This document shows positions 40,980 through 49,395 of a stretch of 64,000 nucleotides of DNA, one piece after another. Position 1 is the first letter of the stretch; every line of letters begins with the position of its first letter. This stretch comes from JAXLYE01 sp046351595. GTDB lineage: Bacteria > Myxococcota_A > Polyangia > Palsa-1104 > JAEUJZ01. The position numbers and the translations under genes are program-made. Below the pieces are notes generated by a model that saw only the letters and a program-made list of their open reading frames with translations, was not told the DNA's origin and did no database searches. Where the stretch lies: NCBI GenBank assembly GCA_046351595.1, contig JAXLYE010000009.1, positions 553,740-617,739 of the forward strand, in the 5' to 3' direction.

Positions 40980-41456
40980 CTACCGCGTCAGGAACGGGGC
41001 GTGCCGCTTCAGGAAGCGGAACGGACCGCTCTCCTGGATGCGGAACCGCTCACCCAGCTGCTCTGTGAGGCGGTCGGCGAGCGGCTCCGCCTCGTGGCGG
41101 TTCATCAGGCTGAAGCGCGCGCGGCCGGCCGCGTCTTCGACCACGAGCTGGTGGGCGCCCAGCCGCAGCTGCAGGCGCACCGCGCGCAGCTCGACGAGCG
41201 GCTTGCGGAGGATCCGCCGCGCTCTGCCGCCGAGCCGCTGCAGCCAGGTGTCCGCGTCGGTGCCCGCGTGCGGCTGCGGACCGTACGGGCCCCCCTCAAG
41301 ATCGAGCCCGGCCAGCACCCCCGCTCGCAGCGCCGGGCCCATCCCGACGTCGACCAGGACCAGCTCCTCCGGCCCGAAGAAGAACACCCAGTTCGACAGT
41401 CCGCCGCGCGACTGCAGGCCGGTCAAGATGAAGGTCTGGTTCAAGTCGGGCCTCAT
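40980..41456 (-). CDS. Hypothetical protein (158 aa)
   Basis: A soluble protein without signal peptide. The opening is MRPDLNQTFILTGLQSRGGLSNWVFFFGPEELVLVDVGMGP, followed by basic beta/alpha sequence (LVELRAVRLQLRLGAHQLVVEDAAGRARFSL) and a C-terminal FRFLKRHAPFLTR. A TTG two codons upstream of the ATG is an alternative start. I do not recognise the family. It is 219 bp upstream of the HEAT pair on the same strand. Confidence 0.6.
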   Translation of the reverse strand: MRPDLNQTFILTGLQSRGGLSNWVFFFGPEELVLVDVGMGPALRAGVLAGLDLEGGPYGPQPHAGTDADTWLQRLGGRARRILRKPLVELRAVRLQLRLGAHQLVVEDAAGRARFSLMNRHEAEPLADRLTEQLGERFRIQESGPFRFLKRHAPFLTR

Positions 41457-41600
41457 TTGCAACGGTACCTGAATCCGGACCCCGTGCGCGTCGCCACGGC
41501 ACGAGCCGAGGAGCGAGCCCCGAGCTCATGCCCCCGGCGCCCACCGCGGTCGGGCACCCCAGGCCCGCAGAGGAATGGTAGGCTGCCGTTAGGAGGATCG

Positions 41601-41960
41601 ATGCAAGCCGCCCGCACCGCTGTCCGCCTCTCATCCTGCCGCGCATCCTGCCGCGCATCCTGCCGCGCATCCTTTTTGGCCCTCGGGGTCGGGCTCGCCC
41701 TCTCGGCCGCCGCGGGCTGCGCGACCGTCCGCCCGACGCGGCAGGAGTGCGAGCAGTACATCCAGCGCGTCGGCGAGATCCTCGGCGGCACGCACGGCGA
41801 GCTGCAGGCCGCCGGCGACAACGACGAGAGCCGGCGCGCCCTCGATCGCCTCGTCGAGGGCTGCATGAACAACCAGACCAAGAGCGCCGTCGTCTGTGCC
41901 GTCAACGCCAAGTCGCAGGAGGCCTACGACAAGTGCGGCATCCGCGCGCAGACCCGCTAG
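41601..41960 (+). CDS. Small lipoprotein (119 aa)
   Basis: AGGAGG lies 5-6 nt before the ATG at 41601. The signal peptide ends in lipobox AAGC (Cys40). Its n-region contains a fourfold CRAS repeat made by a 12-bp tandem duplication at 41634-41672. The mature 80 residues are helical and charged (QECEQYIQRVGEILGG, DNDESRRALDRLVEGC) with four cysteines, which suits a small periplasmic protein with two disulfides. Function unknown. Confidence 0.75.
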   Translation: MQAARTAVRLSSCRASCRASCRASFLALGVGLALSAAAGCATVRPTRQECEQYIQRVGEILGGTHGELQAAGDNDESRRALDRLVEGCMNNQTKSAVVCAVNAKSQEAYDKCGIRAQTR

Positions 41961-42032
41961 CCCGCGACGGCATTCGTCCCGCGATCGCGCCGCGCTCTGT
42001 CTCCGGTCCGGACGCCGCGCCAGGGAGGCATC

Positions 42033-42401
42033 ATGAGCTTTCTCGGTAACATCCTGTGGCTGATCTGCGGCGGCTTCCTCGCCGGCTGCGGCTATATCTT
42101 CGCCGGCCTCTTGCTGTGCCTGACCATCGTCGGCATCCCCTTCGGCCTGATGGCGATCCGCATCGGCCTGGCGACCTTCGCCCCCTTCGGCAAGCGCGTC
42201 GTCGAGCGCCCCGACGCCAACAGCACGCTGCGCATCGTCTTCAACATCGTCTGGATCCTGCTCTTCGGCTGGGAGATCGCGCTCGCCCACCTCGCCTCGG
42301 CCCTGGCCTGCGCGATCACGATCATCGGCATTCCCTTCGCGGTGCAGCACCTCAAGCTGTTCCCGCTGTCGCTCCTGCCTTTCGGCCGCGACCTCGAGTG
42401 A
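42033..42401 (+). CDS. yccF: YccF-family inner membrane protein
   Basis: A 122-aa protein made of two homologous YccF halves, each with a hydrophobic helix followed by a conserved turn: LCLTIVGIPFGLMAIRI in the first and ACAITIIGIPFAVQHLKL in the second. The C-terminus LSLLPFGRDLE is typical. GGGAGG lies upstream of the ATG. YccF proteins are small inner-membrane proteins of unclear function. It appears to be a single gene. Confidence 0.9.
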   Translation: MSFLGNILWLICGGFLAGCGYIFAGLLLCLTIVGIPFGLMAIRIGLATFAPFGKRVVERPDANSTLRIVFNIVWILLFGWEIALAHLASALACAITIIGIPFAVQHLKLFPLSLLPFGRDLE

Positions 42402-42541
42402 TCGCGCTCCGTTCTATCGGGCCCTGGGGACGCGCCCCGGTCCCGGCACCGAGCGCGGCGCAGCGACGAGAGCCCCGCCGCCGGGACAAGCGCGTCCGTC
42501 GGCAGCTGGTCCCAGACCGAGACCGCGCTGATCGCGCCCAG

Positions 42542-42781
42542 TCAAGTCGTGTCGAAGACCAGGTAGCGCGGCGATGCGCTCGTCGCGGGCGGGGTTTTTG
42601 ACGGCCAGCAGACGATGACGTCCAGGGTGTACTCGTCCTGCGTCACGACCTCGTCCAGCGCGGCGCGCGGCTGCGTCGGCAGGATGCGCAGCACGTCCTC
42701 CAGCGTGCGCACCCGCCCGAGCCGCCGCTGCAGCCGGTCGAGCTCGTCGTCGGTCAGCGCGGTGCGGGCGTGGATCTGCAT
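42542..42781 (-). CDS. Small hypothetical protein (79 aa)
   Basis: The frame has consistent G/C third positions and a plausible fold: a helical first half (TDDELDRLQRRLGRVRTLEDVLRIL) and a beta second half (DEYTLDVIVCWP, PRYLVFDTT). There is no signal peptide. After the TGA stop the same frame continues with coding-like sequence for about 20 codons (SVWDQLPTD), which hints at a longer ancestor. It is 33 bp downstream of the next minus-strand gene. Confidence 0.55.
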   Translation of the reverse strand: MQIHARTALTDDELDRLQRRLGRVRTLEDVLRILPTQPRAALDEVVTQDEYTLDVIVCWPSKTPPATSASPRYLVFDTT

Positions 42782-42814
42782 CGGTCATCGCCTCGGTGCG
42801 GGTAAAGGGCCGGC

Positions 42815-43150
42815 CTACGGCGGCGGCTGCGACTTCGGCCCGTCGTTCTTGAACAAGAGGATCAGCCGCGCCTTCGCGAAGCGCGCGACCACGCCGACCA
42901 GGCCGGTCATTCCCGCCAGCCGCTCGAGCACGGCCAGCGTCTGCTCGCGGTTGTAGTCGCCGTACACCGGCAGCCCGAGATCGCGCGCCGCGGCGGTGAC
43001 CACGTCCTCGGCCTTCTCCTTGCCCAGGCTCTGCGCTAAAAGCTCGATCAGCGTACGCCGCGGCAACCGCACGAAGCCGGCGGTGGGCAGCCCGGTCCCG
43101 CCGGAGCCGGCCGAGCCAGGGGGAGAAGCAGGGGAGGAGGCGGCCGCCAT
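42815..43150 (-). CDS. Small hypothetical protein (111 aa)
   Basis: After a Pro/Ser/Gly-rich start, residues 25-100 form a compact helical domain (RTLIELLAQSLGKEKAEDVVTAAARDLGL, TLAVLERLAGMTGLVGVVARFAKARLILLF). There is no signal peptide. It starts 7 nt after the stop of the FIST gene, so the two are probably one transcription unit, and this protein may work with the FIST sensor. Confidence 0.65.
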   Translation of the reverse strand: MAAASSPASPPGSAGSGGTGLPTAGFVRLPRRTLIELLAQSLGKEKAEDVVTAAARDLGLPVYGDYNREQTLAVLERLAGMTGLVGVVARFAKARLILLFKNDGPKSQPPP

Positions 43151-43157
43151 CGCTGCA

Positions 43158-44414
43158 CTACCTGGGGAACGACAGCACGACCGAGGTCGTATTGTGGAAG
43201 CCGGACATGTCGCCGACCTCGAGCGCGATCTCGCCGTAGGTCTCGAAGCCGGCGATGGGCACGCCGCCGAGCTCCTCGGAGATCGAGCGGACCGCGGCGC
43301 CGAAGCGGTCCTTGAGGATCAGGTTCCGGCAGATGCAGTCGAAGACCAGGGCGCCGGCCGGCTCGCGACCGCCCAGGTTCTCGCGCGAGCGCACCGCGGC
43401 CAGGCGCGTGCTCGCGAGCTGGCTCTCGGGATCGCTCTCGGCGATGCGGATGACGGTGCCCGTCGGGATGCCGCAGGCGAAGCCGAGCGCGCCGGCTTCC
43501 AGCTTGCTGAGCGGCGCGCGGAGCTTGAGCGCGCTGCCCGTCAAAAGCCCCGCCTCGTAGCGCAAGAGGAAGGCGCCGACCGCCTGCGTGCCCTCGGACC
43601 CCGAGGCCGCTGCGCCGAGCCCGTCGACGTCGATGCCGCTGTGCCGGGCGTGCTCGCGCGTGTGCTCGATCCAGACGTCCCAGGCCGGGCGGCCCTCGAT
43701 CTCGTGCACCAGGCTGCCCTCGGCGCGCGTGACCAGGAGCGGCGACGACAGCGGCCGGTGCGCGTGGCAGACCCCGACCCCGAGCGGCGCCTTCGAGAAG
43801 ATCTCGGCCACGACCAGCCCGTCGCTGAGCACCTGCTCGTTGAGGCCGACGTGCGTGGCCTTGAGGTGGAGGTCGTCGCCCGCCGCGCCGCCCGCCACCG
43901 GCACGTCCTCGCCGAGCAGCGCCGACAGGATCAGCGTCGCCTCCTCGCTGCGCCCGGCCAGCGGATCGAGCAGCAGCAGCGCCGTGCGGTGCGGGTAGCC
44001 GTAGACGCGCGCCGGCAGCTGGGCCGCCGCCTGCGTCACCGCGCTCTCGACGTCGGCGCGCAGGCCGGTGCCGCAGCCGGCGTAGACGCGGTAGTCGCCG
44101 GCGAGCGCGAACAGCGACACCGCGCCCTTCTGGTCGCCGCGCTCGGTGAACTCGCCCGCGGTCGAGGCGCCGAGCACCGTCGCCTTCGGGAAGCGCCGCC
44201 GCAGCCCCGGCAAGAGCTCCGACAGCGGCTGCTGCGTCGAGGCGAAGGCCAGGATCAGCACCGGCGGCGCGTCGCCGAGCTGCTGCTCGACGGCGTCCGC
44301 CAGCTGCGCCGCCGCCGCCTCGGCCGAGCCGCCGCAGATCGCGGTGGCGATGCGCGTACCGACCGGAGCGGCCTCTGTCCCCGACAGACCCGCTGCGTGA
44401 TCAGGGGTGGACAT
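43158..44414 (-). CDS. FIST-domain sensory protein
   Basis: A 418-aa soluble protein with FIST_N (about residues 45-235) and FIST_C (about 240-400) domains. Typical blocks are VLILAFASTQQPLSELLPGLRRRFP, VLGASTAGEFTERG, VPVAGGAAGDDL and the C-terminal ALVFDCICRNLILKDRFG followed by GGVPIAGFETYGEIA. FIST proteins are thought to bind small ligands such as amino acids and feed signalling. There is no fused kinase or GGDEF domain here. The 111-aa gene lies immediately downstream. Confidence 0.88.
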   Translation of the reverse strand: MSTPDHAAGLSGTEAAPVGTRIATAICGGSAEAAAAQLADAVEQQLGDAPPVLILAFASTQQPLSELLPGLRRRFPKATVLGASTAGEFTERGDQKGAVSLFALAGDYRVYAGCGTGLRADVESAVTQAAAQLPARVYGYPHRTALLLLDPLAGRSEEATLILSALLGEDVPVAGGAAGDDLHLKATHVGLNEQVLSDGLVVAEIFSKAPLGVGVCHAHRPLSSPLLVTRAEGSLVHEIEGRPAWDVWIEHTREHARHSGIDVDGLGAAASGSEGTQAVGAFLLRYEAGLLTGSALKLRAPLSKLEAGALGFACGIPTGTVIRIAESDPESQLASTRLAAVRSRENLGGREPAGALVFDCICRNLILKDRFGAAVRSISEELGGVPIAGFETYGEIALEVGDMSGFHNTTSVVLSFPR

Positions 44415-44583
44415 GACGCCATCATACCCCGCGCTCGCCGTCGAAGATAGCGCGACGGCAGGGGCAGCCGACGAGGAGGAAAGCCGCGACAGCCGACACG
44501 CGCCATGGCGTCCGTCGGTCGCCGTCAGCGCCTGGGCGCGGGTGTAGGCCGAGCGAGCCGGCGCCGTGCGTCATGCGCCCGTG

Positions 44584-44616
44584 CGGCGACGGGCGGCGAC
44601 GGGCGGCGACGGGCGT
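44584..44616. repeat. 10-bp GC-rich tandem repeat
   Basis: Three copies of GCGGCGACGG lie in the 232-bp gap between the FIST and cation-diffusion genes, followed by the near-inverted GCGTCGCCGTGC. Confidence 0.7.
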
Positions 44617-44646
44617 CGCCGTGCTGCGTCAGGCCCGCGCCCCGCG

Positions 44647-45675
44647 TCAGGCCGGCGCGCCCTGCTCCTTGCGCAGCTTGGACTCGTCGAAGCCCGGCTC
44701 GACGTAGATGCGGCGCAGGTGCGGCAGCTCGTCGCGCAGGCTCTTCTCCAGCTCGTTGATCTTGTTCTCCAGCGCGTCCATCGTGAGATCGCGCGCGAAG
44801 CGGATCTTCATCGCCAAGAGCACCTCACGCGGCGCGATGTGCTGCGTGCGCACGTGGATGACCTCCAGCACCGCCGGGTGGCCCTGCGCGATCTCGACGA
44901 TGCGGCGGTGCTCCTCCTCGGGCACGGCCTCGCCGATGAGCAGGCTCATGCTGTCGCGCCCCAGGAACAGCGCCACCACGCCCAGCGCCAGCCCGACGAC
45001 GATCGAGGCGCCCGCGTCCCACAGCGGCTGGTGCAAAAAGTGCGAGGCGAGCACGCCGACCAGCGCCGCGACCAGGCCGAACAGCGCCGCCAGATCCTCG
45101 AACAGCACCGTCAGCACCGTCGGATCCCGCGCGTCCTTCACCGCCTGCAACAGGCCGCGCCCGGCCGAGATCTCCTTGAACTCCTGGACCGCCGAGCGCA
45201 GCGAGATGAGCTCAAGCACCAGCGACACCGACAGCACCGCGACGGCCCAGCGGATGTCGCCGTGCTGCGTCGGCTTGCCTTCCAGGATGTGCACCGTCTT
45301 CTCGACGCCCTCCCAGATGCTGACCGCGGAGCCGACCAGGAAGATGCAGCCGGCGACGATGAAGGCCCAGAAGTAGGTCTCCGTTCCGTAGCCGAAGGGG
45401 TGCAGCCGGTCCGGCGGTCGCGAGCTCCTGCGCATGCCGATGAGCAGGAAGATCTGGTTCGCGGTGTCCGCCAGCGAGTGCACGGCCTCGGCCAGCATCG
45501 CGGTCGAGCGGCTGATCACGGCGGCGATGAACTTGAACAGGGCGATGAGCAGGTTCATCGCCAGCGCGATCATCACCACCTTCTGCCCGCCGCCGTGCCC
45601 GCCGCCGCCGTGCCCGCCGCCCGCGTCGGGGCTGGAGTCGCCCGCGGCCGCGTCCTTCGTCTGCTTCTCGCTCAT
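44647..45675 (-). CDS. Cation diffusion facilitator (CDF) transporter
   Basis: A 342-aa protein with a His/Gly-rich N-terminus (GGGHGGGGHGGG), six hydrophobic segments (about residues 33-225) and a cytoplasmic C-terminal domain. The HSLAD motif in helix 2 gives half of the usual metal site. In helix 5 the usual HxxxD is replaced by FEDLAALFG, a variant I associate with the ZnT9-like branch. It would export Zn or another divalent cation by proton exchange, or do something different given the altered site. The start at 45675 is chosen because upstream sequence is Arg/Cys-rich. Confidence 0.86.
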   Translation of the reverse strand: MSEKQTKDAAAGDSSPDAGGGHGGGGHGGGQKVVMIALAMNLLIALFKFIAAVISRSTAMLAEAVHSLADTANQIFLLIGMRRSSRPPDRLHPFGYGTETYFWAFIVAGCIFLVGSAVSIWEGVEKTVHILEGKPTQHGDIRWAVAVLSVSLVLELISLRSAVQEFKEISAGRGLLQAVKDARDPTVLTVLFEDLAALFGLVAALVGVLASHFLHQPLWDAGASIVVGLALGVVALFLGRDSMSLLIGEAVPEEEHRRIVEIAQGHPAVLEVIHVRTQHIAPREVLLAMKIRFARDLTMDALENKINELEKSLRDELPHLRRIYVEPGFDESKLRKEQGAPA

Positions 45676-45733
45676 CTTCGTACTTCCCCCTGGGTCCTTC
45701 CGTCTGATTCCGTCTCGGGTCCGGGACCGCGCG

Positions 45734-46456
45734 CTAGCCCGCGCCGAGCCCCTGTGACGGGGCGCGTGTCTCGGGCGGGGCGCCGCTTGTGCGCAGCGCC
45801 GACAGCACGCGCCGCCACAGCTCGGCCATGCCATCGCCCTCGGGCCCGCTCTGCGCGCACACCGGCGTCACCCTCTGCTCGATGAGCCGCGCCGCGGCCT
45901 CGGCCGCCGGCTTGCGCTCGTGCTTGCTCAGCTTGTCGGCTTTGGTCAGCACCGGCACCACGAGCCGCCCGTGGTCGCGCAAGAAGTGCGCGATCTCGGA
46001 CTCGGAGTACAGAAGCTCCGCCGCATCCGGCTCGACCGCGCGCCGGCTGTCGCACAGAAGGATCACGACGCGCAGCGGCTCGCGACTCAAGAGGTACTCC
46101 TCCATCATCGGCCGCCAGCTCGCGCGCTCGTGCTTGCTGACCTGCGCGTAGCCAAAGCCCGGCAGATCGGCGACCCGCAGGTCGATTCGCTCGGCCGGCC
46201 GAGCGGCTGGACGTCCTGGCCGCTCGTCGAGCACCGTCACGCCGAAGAAGTTGATGAGGCGCGTCCGCCCGGGCGTGCCCGACACCCGCGCCAGGCCGCG
46301 GCGCCCGAGCAGCGCGTTGAGCAGCGTCGACTTGCCGACGTTGCTGCGCCCGCACACCGCGACCTCGGCCAGGCGCGTCCCGTCGGGGGCGACGGCCGGA
46401 GGCCACTGCGTGGCGCTGGTCGCGCTGGTCAAGAAGCTGGCCGAAAGGATCTTCAT
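45734..46456 (-). CDS. engB: Ribosome-biogenesis GTPase EngB (YsxC/YihA)
   Basis: A 240-aa GTPase required for 50S subunit assembly in other bacteria. G1 is GRSNVGKSTLLNALLG, the G2 region has SGTPGRTRLINFF, G3 is DLPGFGYAQV, G4 is TKADK and G5 is CAQSGP. The protein is slightly long for the family because of an insertion before G3 (ERPGRPAARPAERI) and a short tail. It lies 58 bp upstream of the CDF gene on the same strand. Confidence 0.95.
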   Translation of the reverse strand: MKILSASFLTSATSATQWPPAVAPDGTRLAEVAVCGRSNVGKSTLLNALLGRRGLARVSGTPGRTRLINFFGVTVLDERPGRPAARPAERIDLRVADLPGFGYAQVSKHERASWRPMMEEYLLSREPLRVVILLCDSRRAVEPDAAELLYSESEIAHFLRDHGRLVVPVLTKADKLSKHERKPAAEAAARLIEQRVTPVCAQSGPEGDGMAELWRRVLSALRTSGAPPETRAPSQGLGAG

Positions 46457-46498
46457 GGCGAGGACGATGTTACAACGGCGCCCCCGGCCGGCGACCCC

Positions 46499-48157
46499 CT
46501 ACTTGGGGCCGAGCCGGTACAGATGGAACCGCGACCCGGCCGCGACCGGCACCGCGTGCTGTACGAGCCCCGGCACCACCCGGTCCATCGCCGCCTCCAG
46601 CGGGTCCGTCTGCACCAGCACGTAGCCGTAAAATGACCACTCGTCCTCGCGCAGCCGCAGCTCGTCGACCTCGCGCCAGTCGCCGGTACGACCCTCGGGC
46701 CCGCGGCGGTGGCGCAGCGGGTGCTGGCCCAGCGTCGCGAAGACGTGCGGGCTGTAGCCGTCGCGCAGCGGCACCACGTAGCTACCCATGCGGTGGCGCA
46801 CGAAGTCGGCGCGGCTCGGGTGGGCCACCGCGAACAGCGGCAAGAGGCGGCTGTGCGGCGGGACCTTCGCCAGGATCTCGTCGGCGAACGCCTGCGCCTC
46901 GGGCTGGAAGGCGCGGTGGATGCGCCAGCACTCCGCGGTCTTGAGCCCGCCGAACACGACGATCGCGCCCAGGAACACCCCCCGCGCCCGCCCGACCAGC
47001 CGAAAGCGCAGCGCGCCCAGCCCGAGCAGCATGCCCAAGAGCGAGAAGCGCGCCGCGATCTCGCCTTCCTTCAGCGTGCCGTCCTCGTTCAGGATCGCCG
47101 CCGGGCCCAGGCACGCCACCAGCAGCAGTCCGAGCGCCGGCACGAGCAGCGGCAGGTGGAACAGGCCGAGCGCGCGCTCGAGCCGAGGCGTCTCGGGCGG
47201 CTGCTCGCGCCAGCGGGCGCGCAGCGACAGGACCGCGGCCACCACAAGCGCCGCGACGAACAGCGGCGTCATAAAGTGCGCCGGCCCGCTCAGCGTGTCG
47301 AACGGATCGATGGCCACGTGCACGAGCTTGCGCAGCGTCAGATCCAGCGTCATGCGGCCGCGGTTGGCGTCGGTGCGGTGCTGGAACAGCACGAAGTAGG
47401 CGGCGACCGCGAAGTGCGCCAGCGTGTAGAAGGCGCCAAGCCACTGCGCCCGCGACGGCCGCGGCAGCGCCGCCGCCAAGCGCCAGAGGGCGCTCTTTTC
47501 CGCGCGGCGCGGCACCATCGCCTGCAGCACGCCCGGCGCCACCACGCCCGCCGCCGCGATGAGCAGCGCCACAAGCGCATAGATGTGGCACAGGTACACG
47601 ATCGGCACCAGCGCCACAAACCCCGCGAACGCCCGCGAGCGCACCGACGAGGACCGCAGGAGCAGCGCCAGCGCGAACAGCGCCACCGGCTGGCCCAACA
47701 GGAAGTTCACCTCGCCGAGCCAGTACGCCCAGTTGAGCGCGGCCAGCGCCCCCGGCAGCACCAGCGCCCGCACGTACGCCGGGTCCTCGGGCGCCACCGC
47801 GCGCAGCACCGCCCGCAGCCCGAGCGGCAGCGCCACGACGTAGATCGCCAGGACGATCGCGAAGGCGCGCAGCGGATCGAAAACCAGCTGCAGCCCCTGC
47901 ATCAGGATCGTGCACGCCCAGTACGGCAGCGGCAGCGCCTGGAACGTGTAGTGCGCCGCGAAGAACCCGTCGCCCAGCAGCAGCTTGCGCGCGATCGCGC
48001 CGGTCGCGATGTGGCTCGGGGCGTCGTTCATCGGCAAGAAGCGGTGGCACAGCGGGATGAGCGCGGTGGCGCACAGCAGCACCCCGAGCAGCGCGCGCTC
48101 GAGCCTTGGCCCTTTAGCCGGGACCGGACGGGCAGGGGGGGCGGCCGGCTCGCTCAT
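46499..48157 (-). CDS. Polytopic membrane protein, possible glycosyltransferase-like
   Basis: A 552-aa protein with about ten hydrophobic segments and a C-terminal soluble domain (about residues 430-552). The first loop has LPMNDAPSHIATG, an acidic motif after helix 1 of the kind seen in GT-C glycosyltransferases, but the usual DE/DD signature is weak, so the class is not certain. Its start overlaps the stop of the upstream FemAB-like gene (ATGA), so the two are translated together and may modify the same surface polymer. Confidence 0.72.
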   Translation of the reverse strand: MSEPAAPPARPVPAKGPRLERALLGVLLCATALIPLCHRFLPMNDAPSHIATGAIARKLLLGDGFFAAHYTFQALPLPYWACTILMQGLQLVFDPLRAFAIVLAIYVVALPLGLRAVLRAVAPEDPAYVRALVLPGALAALNWAYWLGEVNFLLGQPVALFALALLLRSSSVRSRAFAGFVALVPIVYLCHIYALVALLIAAAGVVAPGVLQAMVPRRAEKSALWRLAAALPRPSRAQWLGAFYTLAHFAVAAYFVLFQHRTDANRGRMTLDLTLRKLVHVAIDPFDTLSGPAHFMTPLFVAALVVAAVLSLRARWREQPPETPRLERALGLFHLPLLVPALGLLLVACLGPAAILNEDGTLKEGEIAARFSLLGMLLGLGALRFRLVGRARGVFLGAIVVFGGLKTAECWRIHRAFQPEAQAFADEILAKVPPHSRLLPLFAVAHPSRADFVRHRMGSYVVPLRDGYSPHVFATLGQHPLRHRRGPEGRTGDWREVDELRLREDEWSFYGYVLVQTDPLEAAMDRVVPGLVQHAVPVAAGSRFHLYRLGPK

Positions 48158-49383
48158 TCCGCGGACTCGGCGGCGGGCTCGGCGGGGTCGCCGGGCCCTG
48201 ACGGCGGGCCGGCGGCGGGCGGTCGCAGGGCGCTGCGCAGGCCGCGCAGGGCCGCGCGCGCGCTGCGCCCCGCGACGAGCAGCCCGTGGTGCAGCCGGGC
48301 CGCCGGCCGCGGGCTCGAGAGGAACGCCCGCAGCGTCGGCCGCGGCTCGGCCCTGTAATGCTTCTTATACGGCTCGTCGCCGCGCAGGAAGTCGTAGCCG
48401 GTGAAGCCCTCGGCGATGGCCCGGCGCACCGCGCCGATGCGGGCGATGCGCCCGGGCTGAAGGTGCATGGCGTCGACCGAGTTCCCGCACAGGTAGCCGT
48501 ACACGCTGTCGCGGCCGGTCAGGTGCAGCTCCGCCGACACCAGCCGGCCCTCGACCTCGACGCCGGACAGCCACAAAAGGCCGCCCGCGAACAGCGGCTG
48601 CAGCGCCGACTCCATGAAGCCGCGGAAGCGCGGCGAGGCGAAGGTGCCGCGCTCGCCCTTGCTCTGCCGCCGCTGCTGGTGCAGGCCCTCGACGGCCCGG
48701 AACAGCTCGGCCGCCTCCTCGGGGGTGCGCGCCCAGCGCAGCGTCGCCTGGGGGCCCTTGGCCGCGCCCTTGCCCGCCGGCCTCGCCCCGTCCGCCGCCT
48801 CCTCGTCGAGGCGCCGGCTCAGGCGGCGCAGCTGCCGGCGGTGGCTCTGCGAGAGCATGCCCAGGTAGCCCTCCCAGCTCGACGGCAGGTCCAGGCGCCA
48901 GCAGCGCGCGCCGGGCCACAACGCCAGCTTGGCCCCGCCCGGCTCCAGCTCCGCGAGCAGCCGCCCCATGGCCTGATCCTGCGGATCCAGCGCGCCCAGG
49001 TCCATCAGATCCCAGCCGTCGTCGGCCGCGCGGCGGGTGCGGCCCTGGCCCGCGGAAAGGAGGAACCCCGCCAGCGCCCGCGCCACCTCGGTCTCGGCCC
49101 CGGGCAGGCACAGCACCCCCTGATACTCCGAGCAGGTCTCGCCGTCGCCGAGCAGGCGCAGGCAGCGGCCGTACAGCGGCGAGCGCTTCTTGTACAGCGG
49201 CAGCAGGCCCAGAAGCTCGGCGCCGTCCCAGCAGCCGAGCGCGTACAGCTCGGCGCCCGCTTCCTTGTAGCTCTGCCACCACGGCAGCAGCCACTCGCGC
49301 GCGCGGAACGGCACCCCGCCGGTCAGCGGCGACCACGCCTCGGGCGGCGGCTCGGTCAGCGAGATCAGGCGGCGGACGCGCAC
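48154..49383 (-). CDS. GNAT/FemAB-like acyltransferase (CelD/BcsL family)
   Basis: A 409-aa protein with a duplicated GNAT fold of the Acetyltransf_6 type. Recognisable parts are an N-terminal FRAREWLLPWWQSYKEAG, a basic central helix SQSHRRQLRRLSRRL, and the C-terminal signature GFTGYDFLRGDEPYKKHYRAEPR. Family members transfer acyl or aminoacyl groups in polysaccharide and cell-envelope synthesis. A Pro/Ala tail follows. It is coupled by a 4-bp overlap to the membrane protein downstream and starts 12 bp after the SDR gene's stop, which makes a three-gene unit likely. Confidence 0.85.
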   Translation of the reverse strand: MRVRRLISLTEPPPEAWSPLTGGVPFRAREWLLPWWQSYKEAGAELYALGCWDGAELLGLLPLYKKRSPLYGRCLRLLGDGETCSEYQGVLCLPGAETEVARALAGFLLSAGQGRTRRAADDGWDLMDLGALDPQDQAMGRLLAELEPGGAKLALWPGARCWRLDLPSSWEGYLGMLSQSHRRQLRRLSRRLDEEAADGARPAGKGAAKGPQATLRWARTPEEAAELFRAVEGLHQQRRQSKGERGTFASPRFRGFMESALQPLFAGGLLWLSGVEVEGRLVSAELHLTGRDSVYGYLCGNSVDAMHLQPGRIARIGAVRRAIAEGFTGYDFLRGDEPYKKHYRAEPRPTLRAFLSSPRPAARLHHGLLVAGRSARAALRGLRSALRPPAAGPPSGPGDPAEPAAESAE

Positions 49384-49395
49384 GGGCCCGGCTCC

